Shown here: positions 50,771 through 59,333 of the stretch, in pieces
Numbering within the stretch: the first letter of the stretch is position 1
Layout of the letters: each line of letters opens with the position of its first letter
Assembly: GCF_023155275.1 (NCBI RefSeq)
Contig: NZ_JALMUV010000016.1
Span: 78,648 to 142,647, forward strand
Length of the DNA: 64,000 nt
From: Streptomyces rhizoryzae
GTDB taxonomy: Bacteria > Actinomycetota > Actinomycetes > Streptomycetales > Streptomycetaceae
Reading direction: 5' to 3'
Program-made: the position numbers and the translations under genes
Notes under the pieces: generated by a model
Databases searched by the model: none
Seen by the model: only the letters and a program-made list of their open reading frames with translations
Told to the model about the DNA's origin: nothing

Positions 50771-51082
50771 CTCGACCTGCCTCATGTCGTGTCGGTGGAT
50801 GCCGGTGCACGGCGGTACGTGCCGGTGGGCGTCGCCACGTCCCGGCTGGGCACAGCTCGGCTCGTGGGCCTCCACCGCGTCGGCTGCGGCCGACCGGGAC
50901 CAACAGCCCCCGCGCAGACGGCCGGGCCATCGGGCCGCCGCGCCTCCCGGGCCGGGCGGGGCTCACCGTCTCACCCACCACCACCCGGCACATCACCGAT
51001 CTGAGCCACGGGGCGGCCGCTCGTTCGCGGGGGTGCTGTCTGGCTCCATCGGGGGAGGTGGGCAGCGGCGTGGATCCGTAGC

Positions 51083-52345
51083 ATGCGGCTCATGCGCGAG
51101 GTGATCAGGGGGTCGGTGGTGGTGCGGGTCCAGGTGCGAGGGTGGCTGTTCGCCGGTGTGGGTGCCATGGCGGCAATTCCCGTCGGCGTGGCGGCAATGT
51201 CCGTCAGCACGGCGGTACTTGTGGTCGCCCGGACCGGTCTTCCGGCCGGGGCCCGGGTGCCGGTGTTCCTCGTGGCGTGCGTCATCGCGGCCTGGGCCAT
51301 GGGCCTGCCGCACGGCGTACGACGGGCGGGCGTCCGGCTGGCCAACGGGCTGCTGGGCACGGAACTGCCCCGGCCGCTGGGGCCGCCCCGCTCGTTCGGC
51401 GACCGGCTGCGGGCGGCGGCGTGGCTGCCGGTGCATACGGCCGTCGGTGGCGTGGTGGTGACGACGACCGGTCTGTGCCTGATGGTCGCCCTCGTGTTGC
51501 CTTCCGCATGGCTGACCGGCGAGGGCGAGATGGCGCTCTTCTGGTTCACCGCGTCCGCGCCGCGCGGTCCGGCGGGTGCCTGGACCCTTCTCGCGGCCGC
51601 CGCGTGTCTGCTGGCAGCCGCGGGGAGTGCCTGGGCCGGAACGGCCCTGCTGCGGCGCCTGGCCCCCGTTCTGCTCGGTCCGGGCCCCGCGGAACGGGCC
51701 GCCGCGGCCGAGGCCCGGTCGCGGACGCTGGCGCAGCGCAACCGGCTCGCCCAGGAACTCCACGACTCCATCGGCCACACCCTGACGGCCTCGACCATCC
51801 AGGCAGCCGTGGCCCGGGAGTTGCTGGACCGGGATCCGCAGGCGGCCCGCCGCGCCCTCAGCAGCATCGAGGAGACCTCGCGGGCCGCGATGGACGACCT
51901 CGACCACGTGGTGGGCATCCTGCGCGAGGCCCCGGCATCCACCCGTCCGCAGCCCACCCTCGCCGACCTGGACGTGCTGGCCGAGCGGATCCGCCGGACC
52001 GGCGCCGCGCTGACCGTGGAGACGCGGGGCGACCTGGGGCACGTACCGGCCACCGTGTCCCGCGAGGCGTACCGCATCCTCCAGGAGTGCCTGACCAACA
52101 CACTCAAGCACGGCGGGACGGACGGCATCCGCCTGGGTGTCACCGCCCGCGGCGACCGGCTCCGCCTGGTGGTGACCAACCCGCTCCGCACCACGCCCCC
52201 CACCGCCCGCGCGCCGCGACCGGGCCACGGTCTGGAGGGGCTCGGCGAACGCGTGCGGCTGCTGCGCGGAGAACTCTCCGCGGGCCCCACCGGAGACGGG
52301 CACTGGCAGGTCACCGCCGACCTCCCCCTGGGACCGCACGCATGA
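51083..52345 (+). CDS. NarL-type sensor histidine kinase
   Basis: A 420-residue membrane kinase. Membrane segments lie at about 21-50, 58-75, 118-142 and 165-185. The HisKA_3 phosphoacceptor His227 is in LAQELHDSIGHTLTAS, and the C-terminal ATPase has ILQECLTNTLKHG and GHGLEGLGERVRLL. The extracytoplasmic loops are short, so it probably senses a membrane or envelope signal. It is coupled to its response regulator by ATGA. An ATG at 51092 is an alternative start. Confidence 0.92.
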   Translation: MRLMREVIRGSVVVRVQVRGWLFAGVGAMAAIPVGVAAMSVSTAVLVVARTGLPAGARVPVFLVACVIAAWAMGLPHGVRRAGVRLANGLLGTELPRPLGPPRSFGDRLRAAAWLPVHTAVGGVVVTTTGLCLMVALVLPSAWLTGEGEMALFWFTASAPRGPAGAWTLLAAAACLLAAAGSAWAGTALLRRLAPVLLGPGPAERAAAAEARSRTLAQRNRLAQELHDSIGHTLTASTIQAAVARELLDRDPQAARRALSSIEETSRAAMDDLDHVVGILREAPASTRPQPTLADLDVLAERIRRTGAALTVETRGDLGHVPATVSREAYRILQECLTNTLKHGGTDGIRLGVTARGDRLRLVVTNPLRTTPPTARAPRPGHGLEGLGERVRLLRGELSAGPTGDGHWQVTADLPLGPHA

Positions 52346-53094
52346 CCGCCGCCCACCCCGCCCCCGACCTGCCCGGCGACCCGCCCGCCGACGACGCCGC
52401 GGCACCGCTGTCCGTCCTGGTCGTGGACGACGAGGAACTGACCCGCGCCGGCCTGCGCGCCCTCCTCTCCCTACAGCCCGGTCTGGAGGTGGTCGGCGAG
52501 GCATCGGACGGCACCGAGGTCCTGCCCCTCGTGCGGCGCCTGCGCCCGCGCGTGGTGCTGATGGACGTCCGGATGCCCCGGCTCGACGGGATCGAGGCCA
52601 CCAAACGCCTGCACGCCGAACTGGCCGACCCGCCCAAGGTCGTCGTCATCACCACCTTCGAGAACGACAGCTATGTCTGGGACGCGCTGCTGGCCGGCGC
52701 CGACGGCTTCATCCGCAAACGCGCACCCGTCGCCCAACTCGCCCAGGCCATAAGGACGGTGGCCCAGGGCGACTCCCTCCTCTTCCCGAACGCGGTCCGG
52801 CGCCTCGCCGCCCAGCAGCAGCCCGCGCCCCCGCCCCGCGCCGTGGGAGGCACCGGCGCCGCCTCCCTCACCGCGCGGGAGGAGCAGACCCTGCGCCTGA
52901 TGGCACAGGGCCTGGCCAACCAGCAGATCGCCCGGCAGATGGCGGTGCGCCTGGAGACGGTCAAGACCCATGTGGGGAACGTCCTGGCCAAGCTGAACGC
53001 CGACAACCGCACCCACGCGGTGGTGGTCGCCTACGAAACGGGCGTCCTGGTGCCCGGCCGGCAAGGGCCGAGCGAGGTCCACCGCCGCCCATGA
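52342..53094 (+). CDS. NarL/LuxR-type response regulator
   Basis: A 250-residue regulator with a receiver domain (acidic pocket VVDDEE, phosphoacceptor Asp75 in VVLMDVRMPR, conserved Lys in FIRKRA) and a C-terminal LuxR HTH (LTAREEQTLRLMAQGLANQQ onward). It overlaps the kinase gene by 4 bp. Targets are not evident. The CPBP gene, which diverges from the kinase gene, is the nearest candidate. Confidence 0.94.
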   Translation: MTAAHPAPDLPGDPPADDAAAPLSVLVVDDEELTRAGLRALLSLQPGLEVVGEASDGTEVLPLVRRLRPRVVLMDVRMPRLDGIEATKRLHAELADPPKVVVITTFENDSYVWDALLAGADGFIRKRAPVAQLAQAIRTVAQGDSLLFPNAVRRLAAQQQPAPPPRAVGGTGAASLTAREEQTLRLMAQGLANQQIARQMAVRLETVKTHVGNVLAKLNADNRTHAVVVAYETGVLVPGRQGPSEVHRRP

Positions 53095-53448
53095 CCTCCG
53101 GCCCTGGCCGCGGCCCGGGTTCCGGCCCCGGTGCGGGCCGGGCCCGTCGGCCCGGTCAACCCATCGCCAACTTCGCGGAAAACGTCACCCCCGGGGGTGG
53201 AGTTGCGGATCATAGAGACTCTGAAGGAACGGTGGGAAAGGGTCTGGCAGTCGGGCCCCTGGTGGGCGCCTCCGATTCCCACTCCTCTCCCAGCCGATCA
53301 GAAGATCGCACAGTTCCCGCAGGTCAGAGGGCCTATGGAGCTCCAGGCGTCTTGATGCTGCGGCACATGGGTCCCGTGTGCCCGTTGTGCCCGTCGGAAG
53401 CGGCGATGGAGAGGTAGAGGGGCGGCTGGTGGGCGTTCGGGGCGGGGT
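53095..53448. other. Intergenic region with a doubtful short frame
   Basis: Between the response regulator and AlkB stops. A 50-codon frame beginning GTG near 53199 (VELRIIETLKERWERVWQ) has low G/C at third positions and no family, so it is not called. No hairpin of note was found. Confidence 0.35.
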
Positions 53449-54279
53449 TCAGGTGAGGCCGGTGACGCGCATGGTGATGTTGAGGCGCCCGGCGGTCAGC
53501 CCTGTGGCCGGGTCGCCGGTGCCCGGGTACACCTTCGGTACGCCGTGGTACGCGAACCGCGACGGTCCGCCGAAGACGAAGAGGTCTCCCGAGGCCAGCT
53601 CGATGTCGGTGTACGGCCTGGTGCGGGTCTCCGTGTTACCGAAGCGGAAGACGCAGCTGTCGCCGATGCTGAGGGAGACGACGGGTGCGCTGGAACGCTC
53701 TTCCCTGTCCTGATGCATACCGAGCTTCGCGGCGCTGTCGTAGAAGTTGATCAGCGCGGTGTCGGGGGTGTAGTCGTCGCCGGCCGAGGCGTCCTGGTAG
53801 GCGTCGACCAGGGCCCGGCGGCCCAACCTGACCATCCAGTCCGGGAATTCCGCGACCCGGGCGCCGTTCACGTCGTCGGCGGTGCGGCGGTACGCGTACG
53901 GTTGCCAGTGCCAGCCGATGCACACGGTCTGGACGGACATCACGCCGCCGCGGGGGAGCCGGGTGTGGCGGATGGGTACCGGGCCGCGCGCCCAGTCGCG
54001 GCAGGCGCTGACCAGCTCCCGCTGCTCGGCCGGGGAGAGCCAGTGGGGGAGGTGGACCGCGCCGGGCCCCACTTCCCGTCGGGTGCGGCCCGCCAGCTCG
54101 GCGGCCGCCGCCGCGCTGCGTCCCGGCTCCCGCCCTTCACGACCGCCCAGCCCGCCGGCACCGCCCGGCCTGTCGGCACCACCCAGTTCGCGGGCACCGT
54201 CGAGGCTGTGGGCGCCGCGACGCGCGTCGGTGCGGCGGAGTCGCCCGATGTCCTCGAAGCCGGGGAGCGGGGTACTCAT
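53449..54279 (-). CDS. alkB: AlkB-type Fe(II)/2-oxoglutarate-dependent DNA dealkylase
   Basis: A 276-residue dioxygenase that removes alkyl groups from N1-adenine/N3-cytosine type lesions. Iron ligands are His189 and Asp191 (MHQD) and His245 (FAYHGV). The 2-oxoglutarate-binding RxNxTxR motif is RLNITMR (265-271). The nucleotide-recognition lid includes TVCIGWHWQPYAYRR. The first 70 residues are Gly/Arg-rich and not part of the fold. It is downstream of ogt on the same strand, forming an alkylation-repair pair. Confidence 0.92.
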   Translation of the reverse strand: MSTPLPGFEDIGRLRRTDARRGAHSLDGARELGGADRPGGAGGLGGREGREPGRSAAAAAELAGRTRREVGPGAVHLPHWLSPAEQRELVSACRDWARGPVPIRHTRLPRGGVMSVQTVCIGWHWQPYAYRRTADDVNGARVAEFPDWMVRLGRRALVDAYQDASAGDDYTPDTALINFYDSAAKLGMHQDREERSSAPVVSLSIGDSCVFRFGNTETRTRPYTDIELASGDLFVFGGPSRFAYHGVPKVYPGTGDPATGLTAGRLNITMRVTGLT

Positions 54280-54464
54280 GGGCTGCGTGCCTTCCCTTGC
54301 TGGTGCTGGGCCGGTGGTGCTGCGTCGGTACTTTCAGCGTGCCATGGGGTGGGGCGCGATCGTCATCCGGCCTTGTGCGATCAGCCAATGCGCCGGCGTC
54401 CGTGACGGTGGTGCTGCTCGCTCCGGCCGCTCGATCAGGCGGGGTGGGGAGCAGGGCGGGGCAG

Positions 54465-55049
54465 TCAGAGGAGGGTCGGCTGGAGGGCGCCCTCGTGCGT
54501 CAGGAGGGCGATCTTTCGCTCCACGCCTGCCGCGTACCCGCGCATGGTGCCGTCCGCGCCGATCACTCGGTGGCACGGGCGAACGAGAAGGAGGGGGTTC
54601 GCGCCGAGGGCGGCTCCCAGGGCGCGGAGGCCGGCGCCTCGTAGCCCCGGAGTGTCGGCGAGCCGGCCGTAGGTGGTCGTGGTCCCGTACGGAATGGCGT
54701 CCAGGGCTTGCCACACGCGCTCCTGAAATGCTGTGCCGCGGGTCCGCATCGCGAGCTCGAAACGGGTGAGCCGGCCACCGAAGTAGGCGCGGAGCTGCCG
54801 GAGTGCCTCCGCGAACGGGCGCGCGTCGCAGATCCAGTCGGCTTCGGCAAGGGGAGCGCGGCGCTGCCCCGGTATGGCGAGCGAGGTGAGGGCGAGGCCG
54901 CCGGGGGCGGTGGGCGACTCCACTCCTACGAGCCGCAATGCGCCGAGGGGGCTGTCGAGGGTGGTGGTGTAGGTCGTGGCGGGAGCGCTGGGAGCAGCGG
55001 GAGGGATGGGAGTGCCGGGGAGGCTGGGCGGGGTGCTGTGGACGGGCAT
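54465..55049 (-). CDS. ogt: Methylated-DNA-protein-cysteine S-methyltransferase (O6-alkylguanine repair)
   Basis: A 194-residue suicide enzyme. The C-terminal ATase domain has FQERVWQALDAIPYGTTTTYG (about 108-128) and the acceptor Cys159 in RPCHRVIG. The N-terminal domain is a degenerate ribonuclease-like fold. ATG 55049 with a perfect GGAGG seven bases upstream is clearly the start. It lies 185 bp upstream of alkB, and together they cover O6-alkylguanine and N-alkyl lesions. No Ada regulator is present. Confidence 0.93.
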   Translation of the reverse strand: MPVHSTPPSLPGTPIPPAAPSAPATTYTTTLDSPLGALRLVGVESPTAPGGLALTSLAIPGQRRAPLAEADWICDARPFAEALRQLRAYFGGRLTRFELAMRTRGTAFQERVWQALDAIPYGTTTTYGRLADTPGLRGAGLRALGAALGANPLLLVRPCHRVIGADGTMRGYAAGVERKIALLTHEGALQPTLL

Positions 55050-55225
55050 GGTGCGTCCTCCGGCCATGGGGATGCGTGGGTGTTTCTTCGAGTGTGCGGG
55101 GCCGGGGGCGACGGGACTGGCGGGAATCGGACGTGCAGGTGGAGCGGCCCTGGTGCCGCCGCCCTGCTCTGCGCGGCGGCGGCACCAGGGCCGACGTACT
55201 TCGTGCCCGCGGGCGCGGGGCACCC

Positions 55226-55429
55226 TCAGGCGGCTTCGACGACCTCGGTGTCCTCGGCGCGTACCGCCAGGGTCCAGATCTCCAGCAGCACCGCATACTC
55301 CGCCATGTCCTGCGCGGTCCAGGCCAGCCCGTGCCGGGCGCGCACGAAGCGCCGGATCGAATCGTTGGCCTCGGAAGCAGGAACGGGCGCACCCGTATGG
55401 TCAGAAGGAGTTGGGGACATGTGAGACAT
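55226..55429 (-). CDS. Small conserved-looking hypothetical protein
   Basis: A 67-residue protein with an acidic/hydrophobic C-terminal helix (DSIRRFVRARHGLAWTAQDM, then AEYAVLLEIWTLAVRAED). No family is assigned. ATG 55429 and 55420 are both possible and neither has a ribosome site, which suggests a leaderless transcript. It lies upstream of ogt on the same strand. Confidence 0.5.
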   Translation of the reverse strand: MSHMSPTPSDHTGAPVPASEANDSIRRFVRARHGLAWTAQDMAEYAVLLEIWTLAVRAEDTEVVEAA

Positions 55430-55504
55430 GCTAGGGGCAGCCACTGACAACGTATCCCTGCGTGCCTCAGCCATACGGCCCCCGCGCCCTCTCTCCAGCC
55501 CGAC

Positions 55505-56383
55505 GTGACGTTCCCTCAACTCGCTGACCAGCACAGACCGTCAGCACCTCGCCCTCCCCTCGCTGTCTGCATGTGTCCATTCCCACACGCTCCGCGTTCG
55601 CCCCACCCTGTCCGTCCGGCCTCGAACCGTCAACAGGGCAGTGCGCGAACCGGCCTCGAACGACTCGGCCGGTCAGCCACCCGATCGGGGCATTCCCCGG
55701 ATCGGGTGGTGTTCGTGAGGCCAGGGCTGGTGTGGGGACAGCGGTGTCAGTGGCCGCCCGTACGGTAGTGGCCGTATCCATCCGAGCTGCTGGCGCTTCT
55801 CGGACCCGCCCCGCTCCCGCGGTAGGACGTGGGGGCGGGGCTTCGCATGCGGTGGGACCGCCGGTGAGGGCGGCCGTGCCCTGGCCGCAGACGGCCTGGG
55901 CGATGTGGGCGTCGAGGGTCGTGTCGATGGGGCTGGTGACGGGTTGGTTGTTGGCGTCCAGCTTCCGGGAGCGGGTGAGGTTGAAGCCCAGTTTCTCCGG
56001 GAGTTCGCGCCTGACGGGCGGTGGGGGGCCGAGGTGGGGCGAGGTGGTCCGAGTCGTGTGGGGGGAGGGAGTGCGGTGGAGGTGGGGGTGAGGGGAGGTG
56101 GGGTGGTGGCTCGGTTGGTTTCGGGATTGATTGTGGCTGCGGAGTGGCTGCCACGGCGTCAACCCACGGGTCGACCTTGATCGCGGATTTCGGTGGTGCG
56201 CGTAGGAGCGTGGGTTGACGCGGACTGCCGGCAGGGATTTGGTTGCTCGTTCAATGACTCTGTGGTGAGGCGGAGCGCTCGGGTGTGGGTGACGATGGAA
56301 GGGCCGGGGCGCCGCGGAAGTAGGCGGTGGCCGGGGCGGTGCCTTGGGCGGCAGTACCCGCAGAGCAGTATCGGGAGGCCCCG
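55505..56383. other. Gene-poor interval with a possible protein relic
   Basis: About 880 bp without a confident gene. On the minus strand at about 55854-56012 the sequence RRELPEKLGFNLTRSRKLDA, then NNQPVTSPIDTTLDAHIAQA looks like real protein but lacks a start and is followed by low-complexity sequence. It is probably a relic. The remainder is repetitive G-rich sequence on the + strand (56000-56110). Confidence 0.4.
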
Positions 56384-56614
56384 ATGGATTACCCGGAACG
56401 CTATGAGCTGGTATTTCAGGCCCCCGCGGTGGAGGACGACGTCGTGGTCGTCCGGCGCACCGACCAGGCGGGTGCGGGCGGGTATCCGATCTACGAGGAT
56501 GAATCGGGGATCGTGCGCGCGGAGATCAGCGATCGGGGCGAGGTGCGGATGCTGGCCAGCGGCGGGCACCAGATGCCCCGGACGCCGTTGCGGGCGAGGG
56601 CGCTGGCCCCGTGA
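56384..56614 (+). CDS. DUF6296-like small protein
   Basis: A 76-residue beta-rich protein (MDYPERYELVFQAPAVEDDV, VVRRTDQAGAGGYPIYEDES, GIVRAEISDRGEVRMLASGG). It resembles a small Streptomyces family known to me as DUF6296. Function is unknown. GGGAGG precedes the ATG at good spacing. It stands alone. Confidence 0.75.
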   Translation: MDYPERYELVFQAPAVEDDVVVVRRTDQAGAGGYPIYEDESGIVRAEISDRGEVRMLASGGHQMPRTPLRARALAP

Positions 56615-56806
56615 GGGTGGCCTCGTCCTGTACGGCCCGCCGCCCGCCGTATCGCGCTCAGCAGCAGGGTCGGTGAGTTCCGCTGCGGGGTCCGTGAGGG
56701 GGACGGCCGGCTCCGCTCCAGGGCGGAAGGGGATGGTCCCGGAGGGGGAGGTGGGGCGGTTCGGTGGCGGTGGAGGCTGGACTCCTGTTGGTGGAGGGGA
56801 GTCCGG

Positions 56807-57835
56807 ATGGACCGCTGGGATCGTGTCGGGCGTTGGGCGGCCTACGGCGCCGCGTCGGCGTTGGTGCCGTATCTGCTGGTCAAGGTGGTGTGGGTGGTGG
56901 GCGCGCTCCTCGGGGTGCTCCCGATCGGCGCGGGGTTCGGCCTGGGCGGATGGGTGCTGCTCAATGGGGTGACCGTGGGTATGGCGGCCCTGGGGATCGG
57001 GCTGGCGCTGGCCCTGGTGCGACCGTGGGGCCTGCGGTTACCGGGGCGGCCGGTGGCGTTCTGCGGGTGGACGGGCGCCGGGTTCCTGGTCTCGGTCCTG
57101 CCGTACGCGGTGGGTGCCGCGCTGCTGCCGGGTGGTGCCGGTGACCAGGCCGGGGGCGGTGAGCCGGTGCTGCCGGGGTGGGAGGCCGCGCTGATCCAGT
57201 ACAGCTTCGTGGGGACGGGGATCGGCCTGGCCGTCGCGCTGCCCGGCTACGCGCGGCGGCGTTGGCCGGAGCTGTTCGCCGGGCGGTTGCGGGACGGGCG
57301 CCGGGGACCCGTGCCGTGGCCGGCGGTCCTCGGTGCCCTGGTGGGCGGGGTCTGGCTGTATTGGGCGCTCGGCGGCGCGTGGGGGATCGACCGCCCGGCG
57401 CTGCGGACCGTCGAGGGAGGGCTGCTGACGGGCCTGAGCGCGCTGTGGGCGCTGGCGGCGTCCGCTGCCGTCGGCGTGCTGGCCCGGGCCCGGCCGGCCC
57501 GGTGGCGGCGCTGGCCGGTGTGCGGAATCGGGTGGCTCGGGTCGGGCTCGATGTTCGCGTGGAGCGGCTGGAAGCTGGTGGGAGTGGTGGCCGTGGCGCT
57601 GGTGAGGCCGGCGGGCGTCCCGCTGCCCGAGAACCTCGTGGCGGCGGGGGCGCTGCACCTGGCCGCCGTGGTGGCTGGAGGCGGGATGGCGCGCCGGCTG
57701 GCGGGGGCCGGGAGGCGCGGGGGCCGCGCGCCGGTGGTCAGAGGCCGCGGAGATGCGGATGCGGGCGGCGTGGGCCCGGCCGCTTGGGTTCCGCCGGAGG
57801 GACGGCCCCAGGGGCAGGGGCAGGGGCGGGGGTAG
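56807..57835 (+). CDS. Multi-pass membrane protein, unknown function
   Basis: A 342-residue protein with about eight transmembrane segments (for example 14-38, 45-70, 85-110, 125-145, 170-190, 203-225). It has short basic loops (GYARRRWPELFAGRLRDGRR) and a Gly/Gln-rich, Arg-containing tail. No transporter or enzyme motif is recognised. GGAGGGGAG precedes the ATG. Its last 98 bp overlap the convergent low-complexity gene. Confidence 0.8.
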   Translation: MDRWDRVGRWAAYGAASALVPYLLVKVVWVVGALLGVLPIGAGFGLGGWVLLNGVTVGMAALGIGLALALVRPWGLRLPGRPVAFCGWTGAGFLVSVLPYAVGAALLPGGAGDQAGGGEPVLPGWEAALIQYSFVGTGIGLAVALPGYARRRWPELFAGRLRDGRRGPVPWPAVLGALVGGVWLYWALGGAWGIDRPALRTVEGGLLTGLSALWALAASAAVGVLARARPARWRRWPVCGIGWLGSGSMFAWSGWKLVGVVAVALVRPAGVPLPENLVAAGALHLAAVVAGGGMARRLAGAGRRGGRAPVVRGRGDADAGGVGPAAWVPPEGRPQGQGQGRG

Positions 57836-58307
57836 GGAAAGGGGGAGGGGCGGGGAAGGCGGTCGCGGAGGGCGCTCCGGGCCCGTGTCCGGGGTGAGGG
57901 GCGGCGCCGGGGCCGATACCAACACCGAGGCCGGGCTCGATACCGGGGCCGGTAGGGATACCCGCACGCGGCTCCGCCCTCGCCCCCGGCTCCGCCTCTG
58001 GACCCGTCCCGGCCCCTGCCCCGGCCCCTGGCCCCAGGTCGTCTCCCGTCCCGCCGCCGGGCCCGGCCGCTCCGGTTTGCTCGGCCGCTTCGGCAGCCCC
58101 TATCGCTCCCGGGGCCCCTACCGCCCCCGAGTCCCCTCTCGCTCCCGGACCCGCTCCCAGGGCCCCTACCGCTCCCGCGCCCCCGGGCCCGTCCCCGGCG
58201 CCTGGTGCGGTGGTGTCTCCGCGGAGCACGGCCAGGGCGCGTTCGAGGCTTTCTCCGGTGACCTGTATCCGGATCCTGGCCAGCCGTTCCAACTCGTTAC
58301 GCGACAC
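57738..58307 (-). CDS. Protein with short helical N-terminus and Gly/Ala/Pro-rich tail
   Basis: The first 40 residues (SRNELERLARIRIQVTGESL, then ERALAVLRGD) look like a genuine helical module. They are followed by about 150 residues of Gly-Pro-Ala repeats (GAxGA, GPGAxxGPG and PAPAP units). GTG 58307 is chosen because conserved character starts there; ATG 58334 is possible. The tail overlaps the 3' end of the membrane-protein gene on the other strand. The tail may be disordered, or the true protein may be shorter with the rest an expansion. Confidence 0.5.
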   Translation of the reverse strand: MSRNELERLARIRIQVTGESLERALAVLRGDTTAPGAGDGPGGAGAVGALGAGPGARGDSGAVGAPGAIGAAEAAEQTGAAGPGGGTGDDLGPGAGAGAGTGPEAEPGARAEPRAGIPTGPGIEPGLGVGIGPGAAPHPGHGPGAPSATAFPAPPPFPTPAPAPAPGAVPPAEPKRPGPRRPHPHLRGL

Positions 58308-58461
58308 CGCGCCAGCGTACCTCTCGCTCCTCATGCGCGGGTGGTGACGGAACGAGAAGTGTGGGGCGAACGCGGCGGGAATGGGCGGGAGTTGGAGGGG
58401 CGGCGGGAGCGGGCCCGCCGACAGGAAGCCACCGGACAGGCCCGGCCAGGCCCGGGGACCG

Positions 58462-59157
58462 TCAGGAGGTGGCCAAGGCGTGGGTGAGGGCCGCTTCGGC
58501 GTGGAGTCGGGTGGTGGGGAAGACCGGGACGGGGCTGTCCTGGGGGCGGATGAGCAGTTCGATCTCGGTGCAGCCGAGGACCACGCCCTCGGCCCCGGCG
58601 GCGATCAGGTCGTCGATGACGGAGCGGAAGGCGTCGCGGGACTCCTCCTTGACGACGCCGAGGCACAGCTCCTCGTAGATGACCCGGTGGACGGTCCGGC
58701 GTCCGGCGGCATCCGGGACGAGCACGTCGAGGCCGTGGCCTGCGAGGCGGCCCCGGTAGAAGTCCTGCTCCATGGTGAAGGCGGTGCCCAGCAGCCCGAT
58801 ACGGCGAAGTCCCTTGGCGCGCACGGCTTCCGCGGTGGTGTCGGCGAGGTGCAGCAGCGGCACGCCGACCGCCGCGGACACCCGGTCGGCGACCTTGTGC
58901 ATGGTGTTGGTACAGATCAGCAACAGGTCGGCGCCCGCGGCTTCCAGCGCCTTGGCGGCCTCGGCCAGCAGCTCGCCGGCTTCGTCCCAGCGGCCCTCCG
59001 TCTGAAGGCGCTCGATCTCCGCGAAGTCCACGCTGTACAGGACGCACTTGGCGGAGTGCAGCCCGCCGAGGCGCTCGCGCGTCAGCTCGTTCAGCAGGCG
59101 GTAGTACTCCGCCGTGGACTCCCAGCTCATTCCGCCGATCAACCCGATGGTCTTCAT
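58462..59157 (-). CDS. Aspartate/glutamate racemase family protein
   Basis: A 231-residue cofactor-independent racemase with two pseudo-symmetric domains. Catalytic cysteines are Cys82 in LLLICTNTMHK and Cys196 in VVLGCTEIEL. The opening MKTIGLIGGMSWESTAEYYR is typical of YgeA-like members. It probably racemises Asp, Glu or a broader set of amino acids. It is a single gene with no link to a peptide pathway. Confidence 0.92.
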   Translation of the reverse strand: MKTIGLIGGMSWESTAEYYRLLNELTRERLGGLHSAKCVLYSVDFAEIERLQTEGRWDEAGELLAEAAKALEAAGADLLLICTNTMHKVADRVSAAVGVPLLHLADTTAEAVRAKGLRRIGLLGTAFTMEQDFYRGRLAGHGLDVLVPDAAGRRTVHRVIYEELCLGVVKEESRDAFRSVIDDLIAAGAEGVVLGCTEIELLIRPQDSPVPVFPTTRLHAEAALTHALATS

Positions 59158-59333
59158 CGGGACACTGTCGCACAGGGGAGGCGGGCGTCCGGCCGGGGTG
59201 TGGCCAACGGGGGCAGCCGCAGTCGGAACGGCGGCCCCCTCAGGCGCGTGCCCGGGCCGGCGTGCCGACCACGGCCAGTGGGGCCCTACCGCGGCAGGAG
59301 GCCAACCACAGGCCGCTTACGGTCCGTCGGCCG

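Noticed and set aside
53131..53355. Short frame after the response regulator
   Set aside because: Low G/C at third codon positions, no domain, and no clear start.
55573..56091. Plus-strand frame in the 55.5-56.4 kb gap
   Set aside because: Composition is irregular, and the more protein-like sequence is on the opposite strand. Neither has a start or family.
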